Positions 1-7,059 of a stretch of DNA of 12,377 nt are shown here, piece after piece. The DNA comes from Actinomycetales bacterium. Lineage in GTDB: Bacteria; Actinomycetota; Actinomycetes; Actinomycetales; Actinomycetaceae. The notes beneath the pieces are model-generated. The model did not search any database. It worked only from the letters and a program-made list of their open reading frames with translations, and was not told the DNA's origin. The stretch spans positions 1-12,377 of the forward strand of contig JAAZBW010000132.1 in NCBI GenBank assembly GCA_012513625.1, given 5' to 3'. How positions within the stretch are numbered: position 1 is the first letter of the stretch; each line of letters starts with the position of its first letter. The position numbers and the translations under genes are program-made.

Positions 1-750
1 CTACGCGAGCCTCCGCTGGAAGCCCGCCCGCAAACGCTCCTTGTTCACGGCCGCGATGGCCGAGAGCGGGATGCCCGCGGGGCAGACCTTCGCGCACTCG
101 CCGTAGTTGGAGCACGGGCCGAAGCCGGCCTCGAGCTCGTCCACGAGCGTGCGCGCCCGGCGTGAACGCTCCTGCGAGGAGAGCGGCAGCATCGCAAGGT
201 GCTGAAGCTTCGCGCCGCCGAACAGGTGGGCGGAGCCGTTCGGGCACGCCGCCACGCACGCGCCGCAGCCGATGCAGGCCGCGAAATCGAGCGACTTCTC
301 CGCCACCTCCTCCGTCACCGGCACCGAATCGGCGTCCGGCGCGGTTCCCGCGTTGATGGAGACGTAGCCGCCGGCGCGAATCACGTCGTCGAGTCGGTCA
401 CGGTCCACCATGAGGTCACGGATCACCGGGAAGGCGCCCGAGCGGAAGGGCTCGAGCCGCACCGTGGCGCCGTCCTCGAAGCTGAGTAGCCGCTGGTGGC
501 AGCTCGGAACATTCTCGTCCGGTCCGTGCGGGCGGCCGTCCACCGTGATGCCGCACGCACCACAGATTCCCTCACGGCAGTCGGACTCGAAGGTGACGGG
601 CTCCTCTCCGGAGTCCACCAGCCTCTCGTTGAGCGCATCGAGCAGTTCGAGCACGGACATGTGCGGCTCGAGGTCATCCATGGAGTGGGCTTCGAACCCG
701 CCCTTGGCGTACTGCCCCGTCTGCCTCCAGACTTCAACTTTGAGTTTCAC
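1..750 (-). CDS. sdhB: Succinate dehydrogenase/fumarate reductase iron-sulfur subunit
   Basis: Electron-transfer subunit of complex II, carrying electrons from the FAD in SdhA to the heme/quinone membrane anchor at the cytoplasmic face of the membrane. The 249-residue protein has a plant-type [2Fe-2S] domain with C58, C63, C66 and C84 (DCREGICGACG). A C-terminal ferredoxin-like domain follows, with C159-x2-C162-x2-C165-x3-C169-P and then C213-x5-C219-x3-C223-P for the remaining clusters. Length is normal for the family. The GTG start at 750-748 is chosen because it overlaps the sdhA stop (GTGA, 4 bp) and has a GAGGAG ribosome site at 757-762. The stop codon TAG occupies bases 1-3, so the gene is complete but ends exactly at the window edge; anything further downstream in the operon cannot be seen. 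Family identity is very secure. Confidence 0.97.
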   Translation of the reverse strand: MKLKVEVWRQTGQYAKGGFEAHSMDDLEPHMSVLELLDALNERLVDSGEEPVTFESDCREGICGACGITVDGRPHGPDENVPSCHQRLLSFEDGATVRLEPFRSGAFPVIRDLMVDRDRLDDVIRAGGYVSINAGTAPDADSVPVTEEVAEKSLDFAACIGCGACVAACPNGSAHLFGGAKLQHLAMLPLSSQERSRRARTLVDELEAGFGPCSNYGECAKVCPAGIPLSAIAAVNKERLRAGFQRRLA

Positions 751-2771
751 TTGTAGCTCCTCGTCGCAAGGGGAACCGACTCGAACGCGAGCGGCTCGGC
801 ATGGCGGGTGAACGTGAAGGGTTCGGTCCCCGCCCCCTGCCCCTGTTCGGGCCCATCCACGCTCCAGGCGGAGGCAAAGGCCCAGTTGTTGTCATCGCGT
901 ACCGCCTCGCCGGAGGCCTGGTGTTCGGCGCGGAAGTGCGCACCGCAGGACTCGTCGCGGTCGAGGGCGTCCACGCACATGAGCTCGGAGAGCTCGATGA
1001 AGTCGGCCACCCGGCCGGCCCGCTCGAGCGCGATGTTCACGTGGGTGCCGCTGCCGGGCACGCCCAGCTCGGTCCAGAACTGGTTGCGGAGTTCGCGGAG
1101 CTCCCCGAGCGCCGTAGTGAGCGACTCGGTGGAGCGGTTGACGCCGCAGCCCCGGTACATGATCTCGCCAAGTGCCCGGTGGAACTGCACCGGTCCGCGC
1201 TTGCCACCCACGGAGAGCAGCGAGTCGGTCCGGGCCTGGGTCCGCAGGACGGCGTCACGAACGCATGCGTCCTCCGCGCCCGGAAGCGCGGTGCCGAGCT
1301 GCGGGGCCAGGTAGTTCGGGATCGAGAACGGCAGGGTGAACCAACCGTCCACGCACGCGGACAGCAGGGAGTTCGCTCCCAGCCGGTTGGCGCCGTGGTA
1401 GGCCCAGCCGGCCTCCCCGCCCACGAACAGGCCGGGAATGGAGGTCATGCCATCGAAGTCGGACCAGAGGCCACCCATGGTGAAGTGGGCACCCGGCGCG
1501 ATCCGCATCGGCACCTCGAACGGGTTCTCGCCGGTGGCGTGCTCGTACATGGTGAAGAGGTTGCTGTAGCGGTCCGAGATGGTCTGCTTGCCGAGCCGCG
1601 CGAGCGCATCCGAGAAGTCGAGGTAGACCGAATTCTTCAGCGGACCCACGCCGTGCCCGGCGTCGAGCTGCTCCTTGGCCGCACGGGACGAGATGTCTCG
1701 CGGGGAGAGGTTGCCGAAGCTCGGGTACTTGCGCTCCAGGTAGTAGTCGCGCTCATCCTCCGGGATCTCATTCGGCGGGCGGGAGTCGCCAGCCTTCTTC
1801 GGGACCCAGATCCGGCCGTCGTTACGCAACGACTCGGACATGAGGATGGTCTTCGACTGGTACTTGGACGAGATCGGCAGCGCCGTGGGGTGGAACTGCA
1901 CGAAGCTCGGGTACGCGATCGTGGCCCCGCGGCGCACCGTCCGCCACGCGGCGGAGGCGTTCGAGTTCATCGCCAGGGTGCTGTGGAAGTACACCGACCC
2001 GTAGCCGCCCGTAGCGAGGACGACGGCGTGGGCGGGCAGCGCCCACGTCTCACCCGTGAAGAGCGAGCGTGCCACCACGCCGCGGCACACACCGTCCTCG
2101 ACGATGAGGTCGAGCATCTCGGTGCGCGTGTGCAACTTGACCGTGCCGCGCTTGACCTGGCGCTGGAGTGCCTGCGCGCTCGCAATCTGCAACTGTTGGC
2201 CGGTCTGGCCACGCGTGTAGTAGGTGCGGGAGACCTGCACGCCACCGAACGAGCGGGTGGCGAGAGTGCCGCCGTACTCGCGGGCGAACGGGGCGCCCAC
2301 CGCGTTCATGTGGTCGATGACCCGCACGGACTCCTCGCCGAGCCGGTAGGCCTCGGCCTCCCGTGCGCGGAAGTCGCCACCCTTGACGGTGTCCACCACG
2401 AAGCGGCGCACGGAGTCGCCATCCACCTTGCGGGCACGCGCCGAGTTGATGCCACCCTGGGCGGCCACGGAGTGCGCGCGGCGAGCCGTGTCGTGGTACG
2501 TGAGCACATGCACGTCATAGCCGAGTTCGCCCAGTGCTGCGGCGGCACCGGAGCCGGCGAGGCCCGTGCCCACCACCACCACGGTGAACCGCTTGGTGTT
2601 GAGGGGGCTGACCAGCTTGTAGGAGTCGCGGCGGCGCGTCCATGCGGTCGCGGGGTCACCGTCAGGGACTCCGCCCGAAAGGATCGAACCGAGCTTCACG
2701 CCCGGTACGGCCGACTCGGGCTGGACGAAGGGCGCGGATCCGGGGTTGCCGGGCTGCGTCGTCGTGGTCAT
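747..2771 (-). CDS. sdhA: Succinate dehydrogenase/fumarate reductase flavoprotein subunit
   Basis: Catalytic subunit that oxidises succinate to fumarate, or the reverse, with covalently bound FAD. In the 674 residues one sees an N-terminal extension of about 60 residues, then the FAD-binding GTGLAG loop (68-73). The RAHSVAAQGGIN segment follows, with H100 in the position of the FAD-linking histidine. Further on are the HPTALP, SPRDISSRA, HFTMGG and ANRLGANSLL motifs that line the dicarboxylate site in this family. The C-terminal helical domain is complete. The ATG at 2771 overlaps the sdhC stop by 4 bp (ATGA) and its own stop overlaps the sdhB GTG, so translation of the three genes is probably coupled. 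Whether the enzyme works mainly as a dehydrogenase or as a fumarate reductase cannot be told from sequence alone. A long open frame antisense to this gene is a high-GC shadow. Confidence 0.97.
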   Translation of the reverse strand: MTTTTQPGNPGSAPFVQPESAVPGVKLGSILSGGVPDGDPATAWTRRRDSYKLVSPLNTKRFTVVVVGTGLAGSGAAAALGELGYDVHVLTYHDTARRAHSVAAQGGINSARARKVDGDSVRRFVVDTVKGGDFRAREAEAYRLGEESVRVIDHMNAVGAPFAREYGGTLATRSFGGVQVSRTYYTRGQTGQQLQIASAQALQRQVKRGTVKLHTRTEMLDLIVEDGVCRGVVARSLFTGETWALPAHAVVLATGGYGSVYFHSTLAMNSNASAAWRTVRRGATIAYPSFVQFHPTALPISSKYQSKTILMSESLRNDGRIWVPKKAGDSRPPNEIPEDERDYYLERKYPSFGNLSPRDISSRAAKEQLDAGHGVGPLKNSVYLDFSDALARLGKQTISDRYSNLFTMYEHATGENPFEVPMRIAPGAHFTMGGLWSDFDGMTSIPGLFVGGEAGWAYHGANRLGANSLLSACVDGWFTLPFSIPNYLAPQLGTALPGAEDACVRDAVLRTQARTDSLLSVGGKRGPVQFHRALGEIMYRGCGVNRSTESLTTALGELRELRNQFWTELGVPGSGTHVNIALERAGRVADFIELSELMCVDALDRDESCGAHFRAEHQASGEAVRDDNNWAFASAWSVDGPEQGQGAGTEPFTFTRHAEPLAFESVPLATRSYK

Positions 2772-3541
2772 GGGAGCACCCCCAGGAGGACGGCCGCCGG
2801 AATGGCGGCGTTACCGAACAGGATCAGGGTGGCGGCGATGCCGCCCACGGCGATGAAGGCGGCGCGGATGCGCTTGCCCATTGCGCCGAGATCGGCGGCC
2901 ATGTTGGAGAAACCCTTCAGGATGTGGACGCCGAGCAGCACCATGATCAACATGTAGAAGATGCCGGACGCAGGGCGCTGGAACGAGGCGATGAGGTTCT
3001 CGTACGCGAAGGAGGATTCGGACGTGGCGGCCATGAAGGAACTGGTGGCAGCCGGGGTCGCGCCCACGGTGAGGTCGAGCACGTGGAAGATGATGAACAC
3101 CAGCGTGAGGATCCCGGTGAGCGGCATCAACCAGGACGCCCAGGAGGCAACTCCGCTGATGTGGGCGCGGAACTTGCCGCGCGACTGGCGGCCACGCCAC
3201 CAGATCATCGCCACCACGGTCACGTGGATGATCAGCGCAGGCACGAGGACCGCGCGCATGAGCCACAGCACGCCCGTCTCCGGGAAGAACGGGTAGAACG
3301 CGTTCTTCAACCAGTGCGCGTAGTTGTTGAAGGCATCGGCGCCTTGGAAGACCTTGAGGTTTCCATAGAAGTGGATCACCAGGAACACAGCCCAGATAAA
3401 TCCTGTGACCGCCGCGGCCACCTTCAGTGCCCATCCGGGGATCCCCCCGGTTCGGCGTTTCTTTTCCGCTTGTGGCGGGGGCCCCACCCTGATCACGGGT
3501 TCCGTGGCTGCGGGTGACGGCGGGTTCAATTCAACTGACAT
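2768..3541 (-). CDS. sdhC: Succinate dehydrogenase cytochrome b subunit, b558 family membrane anchor
   Basis: Single membrane anchor that binds heme b and reduces menaquinone for complex II. The 257-residue protein begins with about 35 hydrophilic residues and then shows five likely membrane helices (approximately 38-58, 91-115, 134-158, 190-212 and 230-255). Four histidines sit inside helices (H57, H106, H153, H206), the pattern expected for the two-heme, one-anchor type seen in Bacillus and many actinobacteria; no separate sdhD is needed. It is the first gene of the sdhCAB operon. The ATG at 3541-3539 has a perfect AGGAGG ribosome site at 3547-3552, five bases upstream. The gene overlaps sdhA by 4 bp. 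Confidence in the family is high; the helix ends are estimated by eye. Confidence 0.94.
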   Translation of the reverse strand: MSVELNPPSPAATEPVIRVGPPPQAEKKRRTGGIPGWALKVAAAVTGFIWAVFLVIHFYGNLKVFQGADAFNNYAHWLKNAFYPFFPETGVLWLMRAVLVPALIIHVTVVAMIWWRGRQSRGKFRAHISGVASWASWLMPLTGILTLVFIIFHVLDLTVGATPAATSSFMAATSESSFAYENLIASFQRPASGIFYMLIMVLLGVHILKGFSNMAADLGAMGKRIRAAFIAVGGIAATLILFGNAAIPAAVLLGVLP

Positions 3542-3546
3542 CGTTT

Positions 3547-3552
3547 CCTCCT
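3547..3552 (-). promoter_or_regulatory. Ribosome binding site of sdhC
   Basis: Reads AGGAGG on the minus strand, full complementarity to the 16S rRNA tail, five bases before the sdhC ATG. It fixes the start of the operon's first gene. Confidence 0.85.
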
Positions 3553-3561
3553 ACAACAAAC

Positions 3562-3590
3562 AGAGTAGGAGCCGGAACGAACGCTGTTAT
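3562..3590 (-). promoter_or_regulatory. Candidate promoter of the sdhCAB operon
   Basis: On the minus strand, ATAACA (3590-3585; four of six match TTGACA) and TACTCT (3567-3562) are separated by 17 bases. Transcription would begin near 3555, leaving a leader of about 15 bases that contains the AGGAGG site. The match is by eye only and other -10 choices exist. Confidence 0.35.
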
Positions 3591-3611
3591 GGGACCTTGG
3601 TGCTGGCAATA

Positions 3612-3638
3612 GTCACGTTGGTATGCCGAACGTCACGT
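3612..3638. repeat. Two direct GTCACGT boxes exactly 20 bp apart upstream of sdhC
   Basis: GTCACGT occurs at 3612-3618 and again at 3632-3638 in the same orientation, two helical turns apart. They lie about 60 and 80 bp upstream of the inferred sdh transcription start, a usual place for an activator. A degenerate third copy (GTCACCG) is at 3663-3669. The binding protein is unknown; sdh operons in related bacteria are known to be under carbon and iron regulators, but the boxes do not clearly match a site I can name. Confidence 0.4.
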
Positions 3639-3720
3639 GCCGCGAGGTGGCAAGCGCTCGTGGTCACCGTGGGGCGCTCCTCCTCGGGCTGGCGCGTGGC
3701 GCGGCATGTGGGGCGGGGGC

Positions 3721-3770
3721 CTGCCGTGCAGCTGCGGGCGCGGGCCTGCCGTGCAGCTGCGGGCGCGGGC
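3721..3770. repeat. Perfect 25-bp tandem duplication between the J-protein gene and sdhC
   Basis: Two identical 25-bp units, 3721-3745 and 3746-3770, are joined head to tail. Each holds the 8-bp palindrome GCAGCTGC flanked by GC-rich partly inverted sequence (GCCGT before, GGGC after), so each could form a small hairpin. The array begins one base past the stop codon of the upstream minus-strand gene (TGA at 3774-3772), so it may act in transcription termination or mRNA 3'-end stability; there is no U-tract. The rest of the interval (3640-3720) is GC-rich with nothing else recognised. Confidence 0.8.
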
Positions 3771-3771
3771 C

Positions 3772-5013
3772 TCAGCCGCGGTAACGCGCGTCCGGGCGCA
3801 ACTGCAGGACTGCGCGAAGGAGGCGCACATTCACCACGTGGGTGCGCGGCTCCACCACGGCCGCCCCACGCAGGAACTCCACCAACTCCAGCGGGTTCAG
3901 AACGGCCATCACCCCCTCCACCGGTCCCACAGCGTTACTGGTGGGACGCCGGTCAGGGTTGACCCGAATGATCGACGGCTCCGTCAACATCCCGCCCGAT
4001 GAGTGCAGCACCGTCACCCCACTCACCTTCCACGGGTGCAGCCAAAGCCTCGACTGTTCCAGGATCCGCGGCAGCGTCAGCCCTGGCGCCACGCCGTCCG
4101 GCGCGAGGGCCGCTCCGTCCAAGGTGAGCGAGCTCCCATCCACCATCACCGAATCGATGAGGATGGCGTGGTCACCCACGAGTACGGCGTGGTCGATGGT
4201 GGTGTTGCGGGTGCCGGGATCGCGGAGGTCGTGGATCAGGCGCATCGCCGGGTAGGCGGGCAGGACCGCGGCCTCCACCACCTCTGCGGTGCGGCGTGCG
4301 GCCTCACGCCGGTACTCTGCCGCGCGGGATGTCAGGCCCATCGCGTCCACGGCGGTGCCCGCCTGGCCGAGGGTGCGGTCGCGCAGGGTGGTCATCGGGA
4401 GGATCTCGGTGGCGGCGCGAGGTTCCCTGCCACCCTTCTCCCTGCCGAAGGCGAGCGGTCCCCGTCCCCGACGACGCCGCGAACCCGCCGAGTCCTCCTC
4501 CGGGAATAGCGGCGGATCGAAGATCGCACCCACCCGCGCGGCGTCCGCGCGTGGTGGCCGCTCCATGGGTCGGTAGAGGTTCGTGTACCGGGTCTCGCGG
4601 CCGGACCCATCAGCGCCCGGACCGCTCCCGCGACCCGACCCGTCGGCGCCCGGACCGCCAAAGCCCGAGCCACCCGCACGGGAACCGCCGGACCCCCAGC
4701 TGCCCGCCCCGGAGCCACCCGCACCCGCCGACCACGAGCTCCCGCGCCCGCCACCGGCCGGGCCGCTCCGGGATCCACGGTACGTCGCGGTGGGAGAACC
4801 GGTGCGCAGGGAGTGGTCGTAGGCGGAGCGGCGCTGCGGATCGATCAACGTGTCGTAGGCGAGTTGGACCGTGCGGAAGAGGCCCGCGGTGCCACCCGTA
4901 TCCGGATGGGCAGCTCGCATGAGGCGGCGGTATGCGGACTTGATCTCCTCCTCGGGGGCGGTGGGGGAAACCCCGAGGAGCTCGTACAGGGTGGGCTCGG
5001 CGGCGGAGGTCAT
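3772..5013 (-). CDS. J-domain protein with C-terminal NERD-like region
   Basis: The 413-residue protein starts with a compact J domain (about residues 7-70) with the HPD tripeptide at 36-38, which in this family stimulates the ATPase of an Hsp70 partner. A very Gly/Ser-rich linker (about 80-140) includes a repeated GPGADGSGR. A basic stretch with RRRR (179-182) follows. The C-terminal part (about 240-360) resembles the nuclease-related NERD fold: an RLIHDL strand, then TIDHAVLVG with D274, then ILIDSV with D287. The expected catalytic lysine two residues after D287 is V289, so nuclease activity looks lost. This assignment is by eye. No zinc-finger or CTD I/II regions of classical DnaJ are present. 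The ATG at 5013 is chosen because it overlaps the upstream gtrA stop (ATGA) and gives a J domain right at the N terminus; the open frame upstream of it only shadows gtrA. Confidence 0.85.
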   Translation of the reverse strand: MTSAAEPTLYELLGVSPTAPEEEIKSAYRRLMRAAHPDTGGTAGLFRTVQLAYDTLIDPQRRSAYDHSLRTGSPTATYRGSRSGPAGGGRGSSWSAGAGGSGAGSWGSGGSRAGGSGFGGPGADGSGRGSGPGADGSGRETRYTNLYRPMERPPRADAARVGAIFDPPLFPEEDSAGSRRRRGRGPLAFGREKGGREPRAATEILPMTTLRDRTLGQAGTAVDAMGLTSRAAEYRREAARRTAEVVEAAVLPAYPAMRLIHDLRDPGTRNTTIDHAVLVGDHAILIDSVMVDGSSLTLDGAALAPDGVAPGLTLPRILEQSRLWLHPWKVSGVTVLHSSGGMLTEPSIIRVNPDRRPTSNAVGPVEGVMAVLNPLELVEFLRGAAVVEPRTHVVNVRLLRAVLQLRPDARYRG

Positions 5014-5642
5014 GGGCGGGCCTCGCCAGCCGCGGCCTCGGTCCCAGTGCCATCCCCGGCGACAGTCCCGCCACCATCCCCGCCCGCAGCCGTGATCCGC
5101 CGGAACGTCCAGAGCTTGTTCACCACAAAATTGATGGGCGTGGTCAGCATGATCGCGGTGATCTGGGCCCAGTACTCGCGCGAGCGCAGCCCCACATCCT
5201 CCGTGAACCAGTCGGAGGCCAGGTAGAACGGCGTGCCCGGGTGGGTGAGCGCCCACTGGATCGCCAGCCCCGCGAGCATCGCGATCGACCCGATCGCGAG
5301 GAACGGCCAGAACCCGCGCCACCAGCCCACCGAGTGCCCGCGGAAGGTCCACATGCGGTTCAGCTGGTAGTTCCACAGGTTCGCCACCAGGAAGGAGGCC
5401 ACCCACACGAAATTCCGGTACCGGAAGGCGAAATCCTCGCCGAAGCCGATCAGCGGGTCTCCCGCGTTGACCGTGCCGCCGTTGAGCCGGTGCAGCAGGA
5501 TGCCCACCGCCATGTTCACCACCACGCCGGAACCGCCCACCACGCCGAACTTGACGAACTGCCGGAGATTCCGGCGCATCCTCTGCTGGGTGGTCTCCCG
5601 CGGCAGGCCCGAGGGCCTCGCAGTCTCAGGAGTCGCGGTCAC
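5010..5642 (-). CDS. GtrA family membrane protein
   Basis: GtrA-like proteins are small four-helix membrane proteins linked to lipid-carried sugar transfer or flipping in cell-envelope polysaccharide synthesis. After a short polar N terminus, four membrane helices are visible: FGVVGGSGVVVNMAVGILL, WVASFLVANLWNYQLNRMWTF (with the N-x-x-N/R-x-WTF family signature), FLAIGSIAMLAGLAIQWAL, and ITAIMLTTPINFVVNKLWTF, which repeats the NxxWTF-type signature. The protein ends with a Gly/Ala-rich tail. The GTG at 5642-5640 gives 210 residues and sits 8 bases after a TAGCAT element, suggesting a leaderless start. ATG at 5579-5577 (MRRNLRQF) is the alternative. The frame stays open up to 5978 but that part lies antisense to the deaminase gene. 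It is followed by the J-protein gene with a 4-bp overlap. The sugar substrate cannot be inferred. Confidence 0.87.
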   Translation of the reverse strand: MTATPETARPSGLPRETTQQRMRRNLRQFVKFGVVGGSGVVVNMAVGILLHRLNGGTVNAGDPLIGFGEDFAFRYRNFVWVASFLVANLWNYQLNRMWTFRGHSVGWWRGFWPFLAIGSIAMLAGLAIQWALTHPGTPFYLASDWFTEDVGLRSREYWAQITAIMLTTPINFVVNKLWTFRRITAAGGDGGGTVAGDGTGTEAAAGEARP

Positions 5643-5650
5643 GATGTTCG

Positions 5651-5656
5651 ATGCTA
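5651..5656 (-). promoter_or_regulatory. Candidate -10 element of the gtrA/J-protein operon
   Basis: Reads TAGCAT on the minus strand, ending 8 bases before the GTG start of gtrA. If transcription begins 7-8 bases downstream, the mRNA would start at or next to the GTG. No convincing -35 hexamer is seen, and no ribosome site precedes the GTG. Confidence 0.35.
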
Positions 5657-5687
5657 CCGGCTGCAACTGGACGCCCGCTGCGTCCCG

Positions 5688-5716
5688 TTCATCCGCCCGC
5701 CACCGAGAGGTAGCGT
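5688..5716 (+). promoter_or_regulatory. Candidate promoter of the dCMP deaminase gene
   Basis: TTCATC (5688-5693) and TAGCGT (5711-5716) with a 17-bp spacer would start a transcript about 23 bases before the GTG start. That leader holds a GAAGGGA ribosome site (5734-5740). The -35 match is weak. It is divergent from the gtrA element, so the two promoters share a 103-bp region. Confidence 0.35.
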
Positions 5717-5745
5717 TGCGTTCAGCACCACCCGAAGGGACTCCC

Positions 5746-6294
5746 GTGACCGCCGACGCTCTCCAGCCCGACCCGCGCTCCGCCGTCGAGGGGACCGCGG
5801 ACGCGGGCGAGCAGAAGGGGGAGACCCGGCCCCGCGGCGTCGCCCCCCACCCCGCCCACGCCGTGCCCGGGTGGGACGAGTACTTCCTCGGGATCGCGGC
5901 GGCGGTGGCGGCGCGCGCGAAGTGCACGCGCAGGCGGGTGGGGGCCGTGCTGGTGGTGGACAAACGCATCATTGCCACGGGCTACAACGGCGCCGCGCCC
6001 GGCGAGCCCGACTGCCTCGAGGGCGCGTGCCCCCGCGGCAGGCTCGACTACCACGTGGTCCCTGGCCTCGGTGATTACGACCGACCCGGCACCGAGGGCT
6101 TCTGCATCGCCATCCACGCGGAGGTCAACGCACTCCTGTTCTCCACGCGGGACACGAAGGGGGCCACGGCGTACGTCACCGATCCACCCTGCCCCGGCTG
6201 CCGGAAGGCGCTGGCCGCCGGAGGCATCGATCGGGTGGTGTGGCCGGAGGGGGCCCACGAGGGTCGGGGGCAGATGATGGACTGGAGCCGCTGA
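5746..6294 (+). CDS. Deoxycytidylate (dCMP) deaminase
   Basis: Zinc enzyme of the cytidine/deoxycytidylate deaminase superfamily that converts dCMP to dUMP, feeding thymidylate synthesis in the cytoplasm. Zinc and catalytic motifs are present: H124-A-E126 (HAEVNAL), with E126 as the proton shuttle, and P148-C149-P-G-C152. The upstream C60-T-R-R-R-V-G-A and ATGYNGAAPGEPDC (77-90) segments match the substrate loop of dCMP deaminases rather than of free cytidine deaminases. The 182-residue form from GTG 5746 is preferred because GAAGGGA lies just upstream; the open frame extends back to 5467 but there it is antisense to gtrA. The first 40 residues are poorly conserved in appearance. ComE-type or riboflavin-type deaminases are less likely because the protein has only this one domain. 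Confidence 0.9.
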   Translation: MTADALQPDPRSAVEGTADAGEQKGETRPRGVAPHPAHAVPGWDEYFLGIAAAVAARAKCTRRRVGAVLVVDKRIIATGYNGAAPGEPDCLEGACPRGRLDYHVVPGLGDYDRPGTEGFCIAIHAEVNALLFSTRDTKGATAYVTDPPCPGCRKALAAGGIDRVVWPEGAHEGRGQMMDWSR

Positions 6295-6329
6295 GGGTGA
6301 TCGCGTGGCCCGGGGGAGAATCTGGGCGA

Positions 6330-6355
6330 CCGCGCACCGGTCCTTCACGGCGCGG
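6330..6355 (+). terminator. Possible hairpin after the deaminase gene
   Basis: CCGCGC (6330-6335) can pair with GCGCGG (6350-6355) around a 14-base loop, 36 bases after the deaminase stop. There is no U-tract, so a terminator role is only a guess. Confidence 0.22.
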
Positions 6356-6425
6356 GCACCCTATCCACGAGTTCGCCCTGAGCGGGATCTCGGCGCCCCC
6401 GGCTGCGGGCTGTGAATGGCCTTCC

Positions 6426-6431
6426 TAGGGT
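6426..6431 (+). promoter_or_regulatory. Candidate -10 element of the PfpI-type gene
   Basis: TAGGGT lies 40 bases before the ATG and would give a leader of about 34 bases with a GGAAGGA ribosome site (6457-6463), eight bases from the start. No good -35 is visible. The same TAGGGT word precedes the glucan-synthase-like gene (8873-8878). Confidence 0.3.
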
Positions 6432-6471
6432 GGAGCGGTACGGAAGACCCCGCAACGGAAGGAACCTGAAC

Positions 6472-7002
6472 ATGACTCATCACCTGAGTGGCAAGAAGGT
6501 GGCATTCCTGCTGACCAGCCAGTACGAGGACTCCGAACTCACCTCGCCCTGGGACGCCGTGGTCGAAGCCGGCGCCGAGGCGGTCCTCCTCTCCCCCGGA
6601 GGGAAGAAGGTGGAAGGCAAGAAGGGCCACTCGCAGGACGCCGATCTCGACGTGGCGGGCGCGAATGCCGATGACTACGACGCGCTCGTGCTCCCCGGCG
6701 GCACCGTGAACGCGGACCACCTCCGGCTGGAGGAGGACGCCGTCCGGTTCGTGAAGGACTTCGACGCCACCGGCCGGCCGCTGGCCGTGATCTGCCACGG
6801 TCCGTGGATCCTCACGGACGCTGACGTGGTGCGTGGCAAGAAGATGACCTCCTACAAGTCGCTGCGAACCGACCTCACCAACGCGGGCGCGGACTGGGTG
6901 GACGAGGAGGTGGTGGTGGACGGCAAGCTCATCACCTCGCGCACCCCGGACGACCTGCCGGCGTTCAACCGCGAGATCGTCGCGGCACTCTCGGAGCGCT
7001 GA
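6472..7002 (+). CDS. PfpI/DJ-1 family (type 1 glutamine amidotransferase-like) protein
   Basis: The 176-residue protein covers the full single domain of the PfpI/YhbO branch of the DJ-1 superfamily. Members are described as intracellular proteases, or as glyoxalase III-like or deglycase enzymes acting in carbonyl and general stress; the exact reaction is disputed. It shows E19 (QYEDSEL), the ALVLPGG strand (71-77), and the nucleophile elbow VICHGPW with C108 and H109. Further on are the typical TSYKSLRTDLTNAGADWVDEEVVVDG and TSRTPDDLPAFNREI stretches, each matching the family pattern. ATG 6472 is chosen over the in-frame ATG at 6412 because it has the GGAAGGA site and the family's usual start. 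There is no signal peptide, so it should be cytoplasmic. It is apparently a single-gene transcript, ending at a hairpin shared with the convergent surface-protein gene. Confidence 0.92.
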   Translation: MTHHLSGKKVAFLLTSQYEDSELTSPWDAVVEAGAEAVLLSPGGKKVEGKKGHSQDADLDVAGANADDYDALVLPGGTVNADHLRLEEDAVRFVKDFDATGRPLAVICHGPWILTDADVVRGKKMTSYKSLRTDLTNAGADWVDEEVVVDGKLITSRTPDDLPAFNREIVAALSER

Positions 7003-7059
7003 GGCGCCAGCGCAGACGCAGACGCTGCGGGAGACAGATCCCGGGCGTGGCAAGAACAC

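Noticed and set aside
801..2957. 718-residue open frame on the plus strand
   Set aside because: Antisense to sdhA/sdhC; rich in Arg, His, Gly and Val as expected for a high-GC shadow, with no domain.
5014..5406. In-frame N-terminal extension of the J-domain protein, to 544 residues
   Set aside because: It lies entirely over gtrA in another frame, has no recognisable domain, and the ATG at 5013 places the J domain at the N terminus with an ATGA overlap.
5467..5745. Upstream extension of the dCMP deaminase frame
   Set aside because: It is antisense to gtrA; GTG 5746 has a GAAGGGA ribosome site and gives a normal-length enzyme.
5643..5978. Upstream extension of gtrA
   Set aside because: It runs antisense into the dCMP deaminase gene and encodes low-complexity sequence without family similarity.
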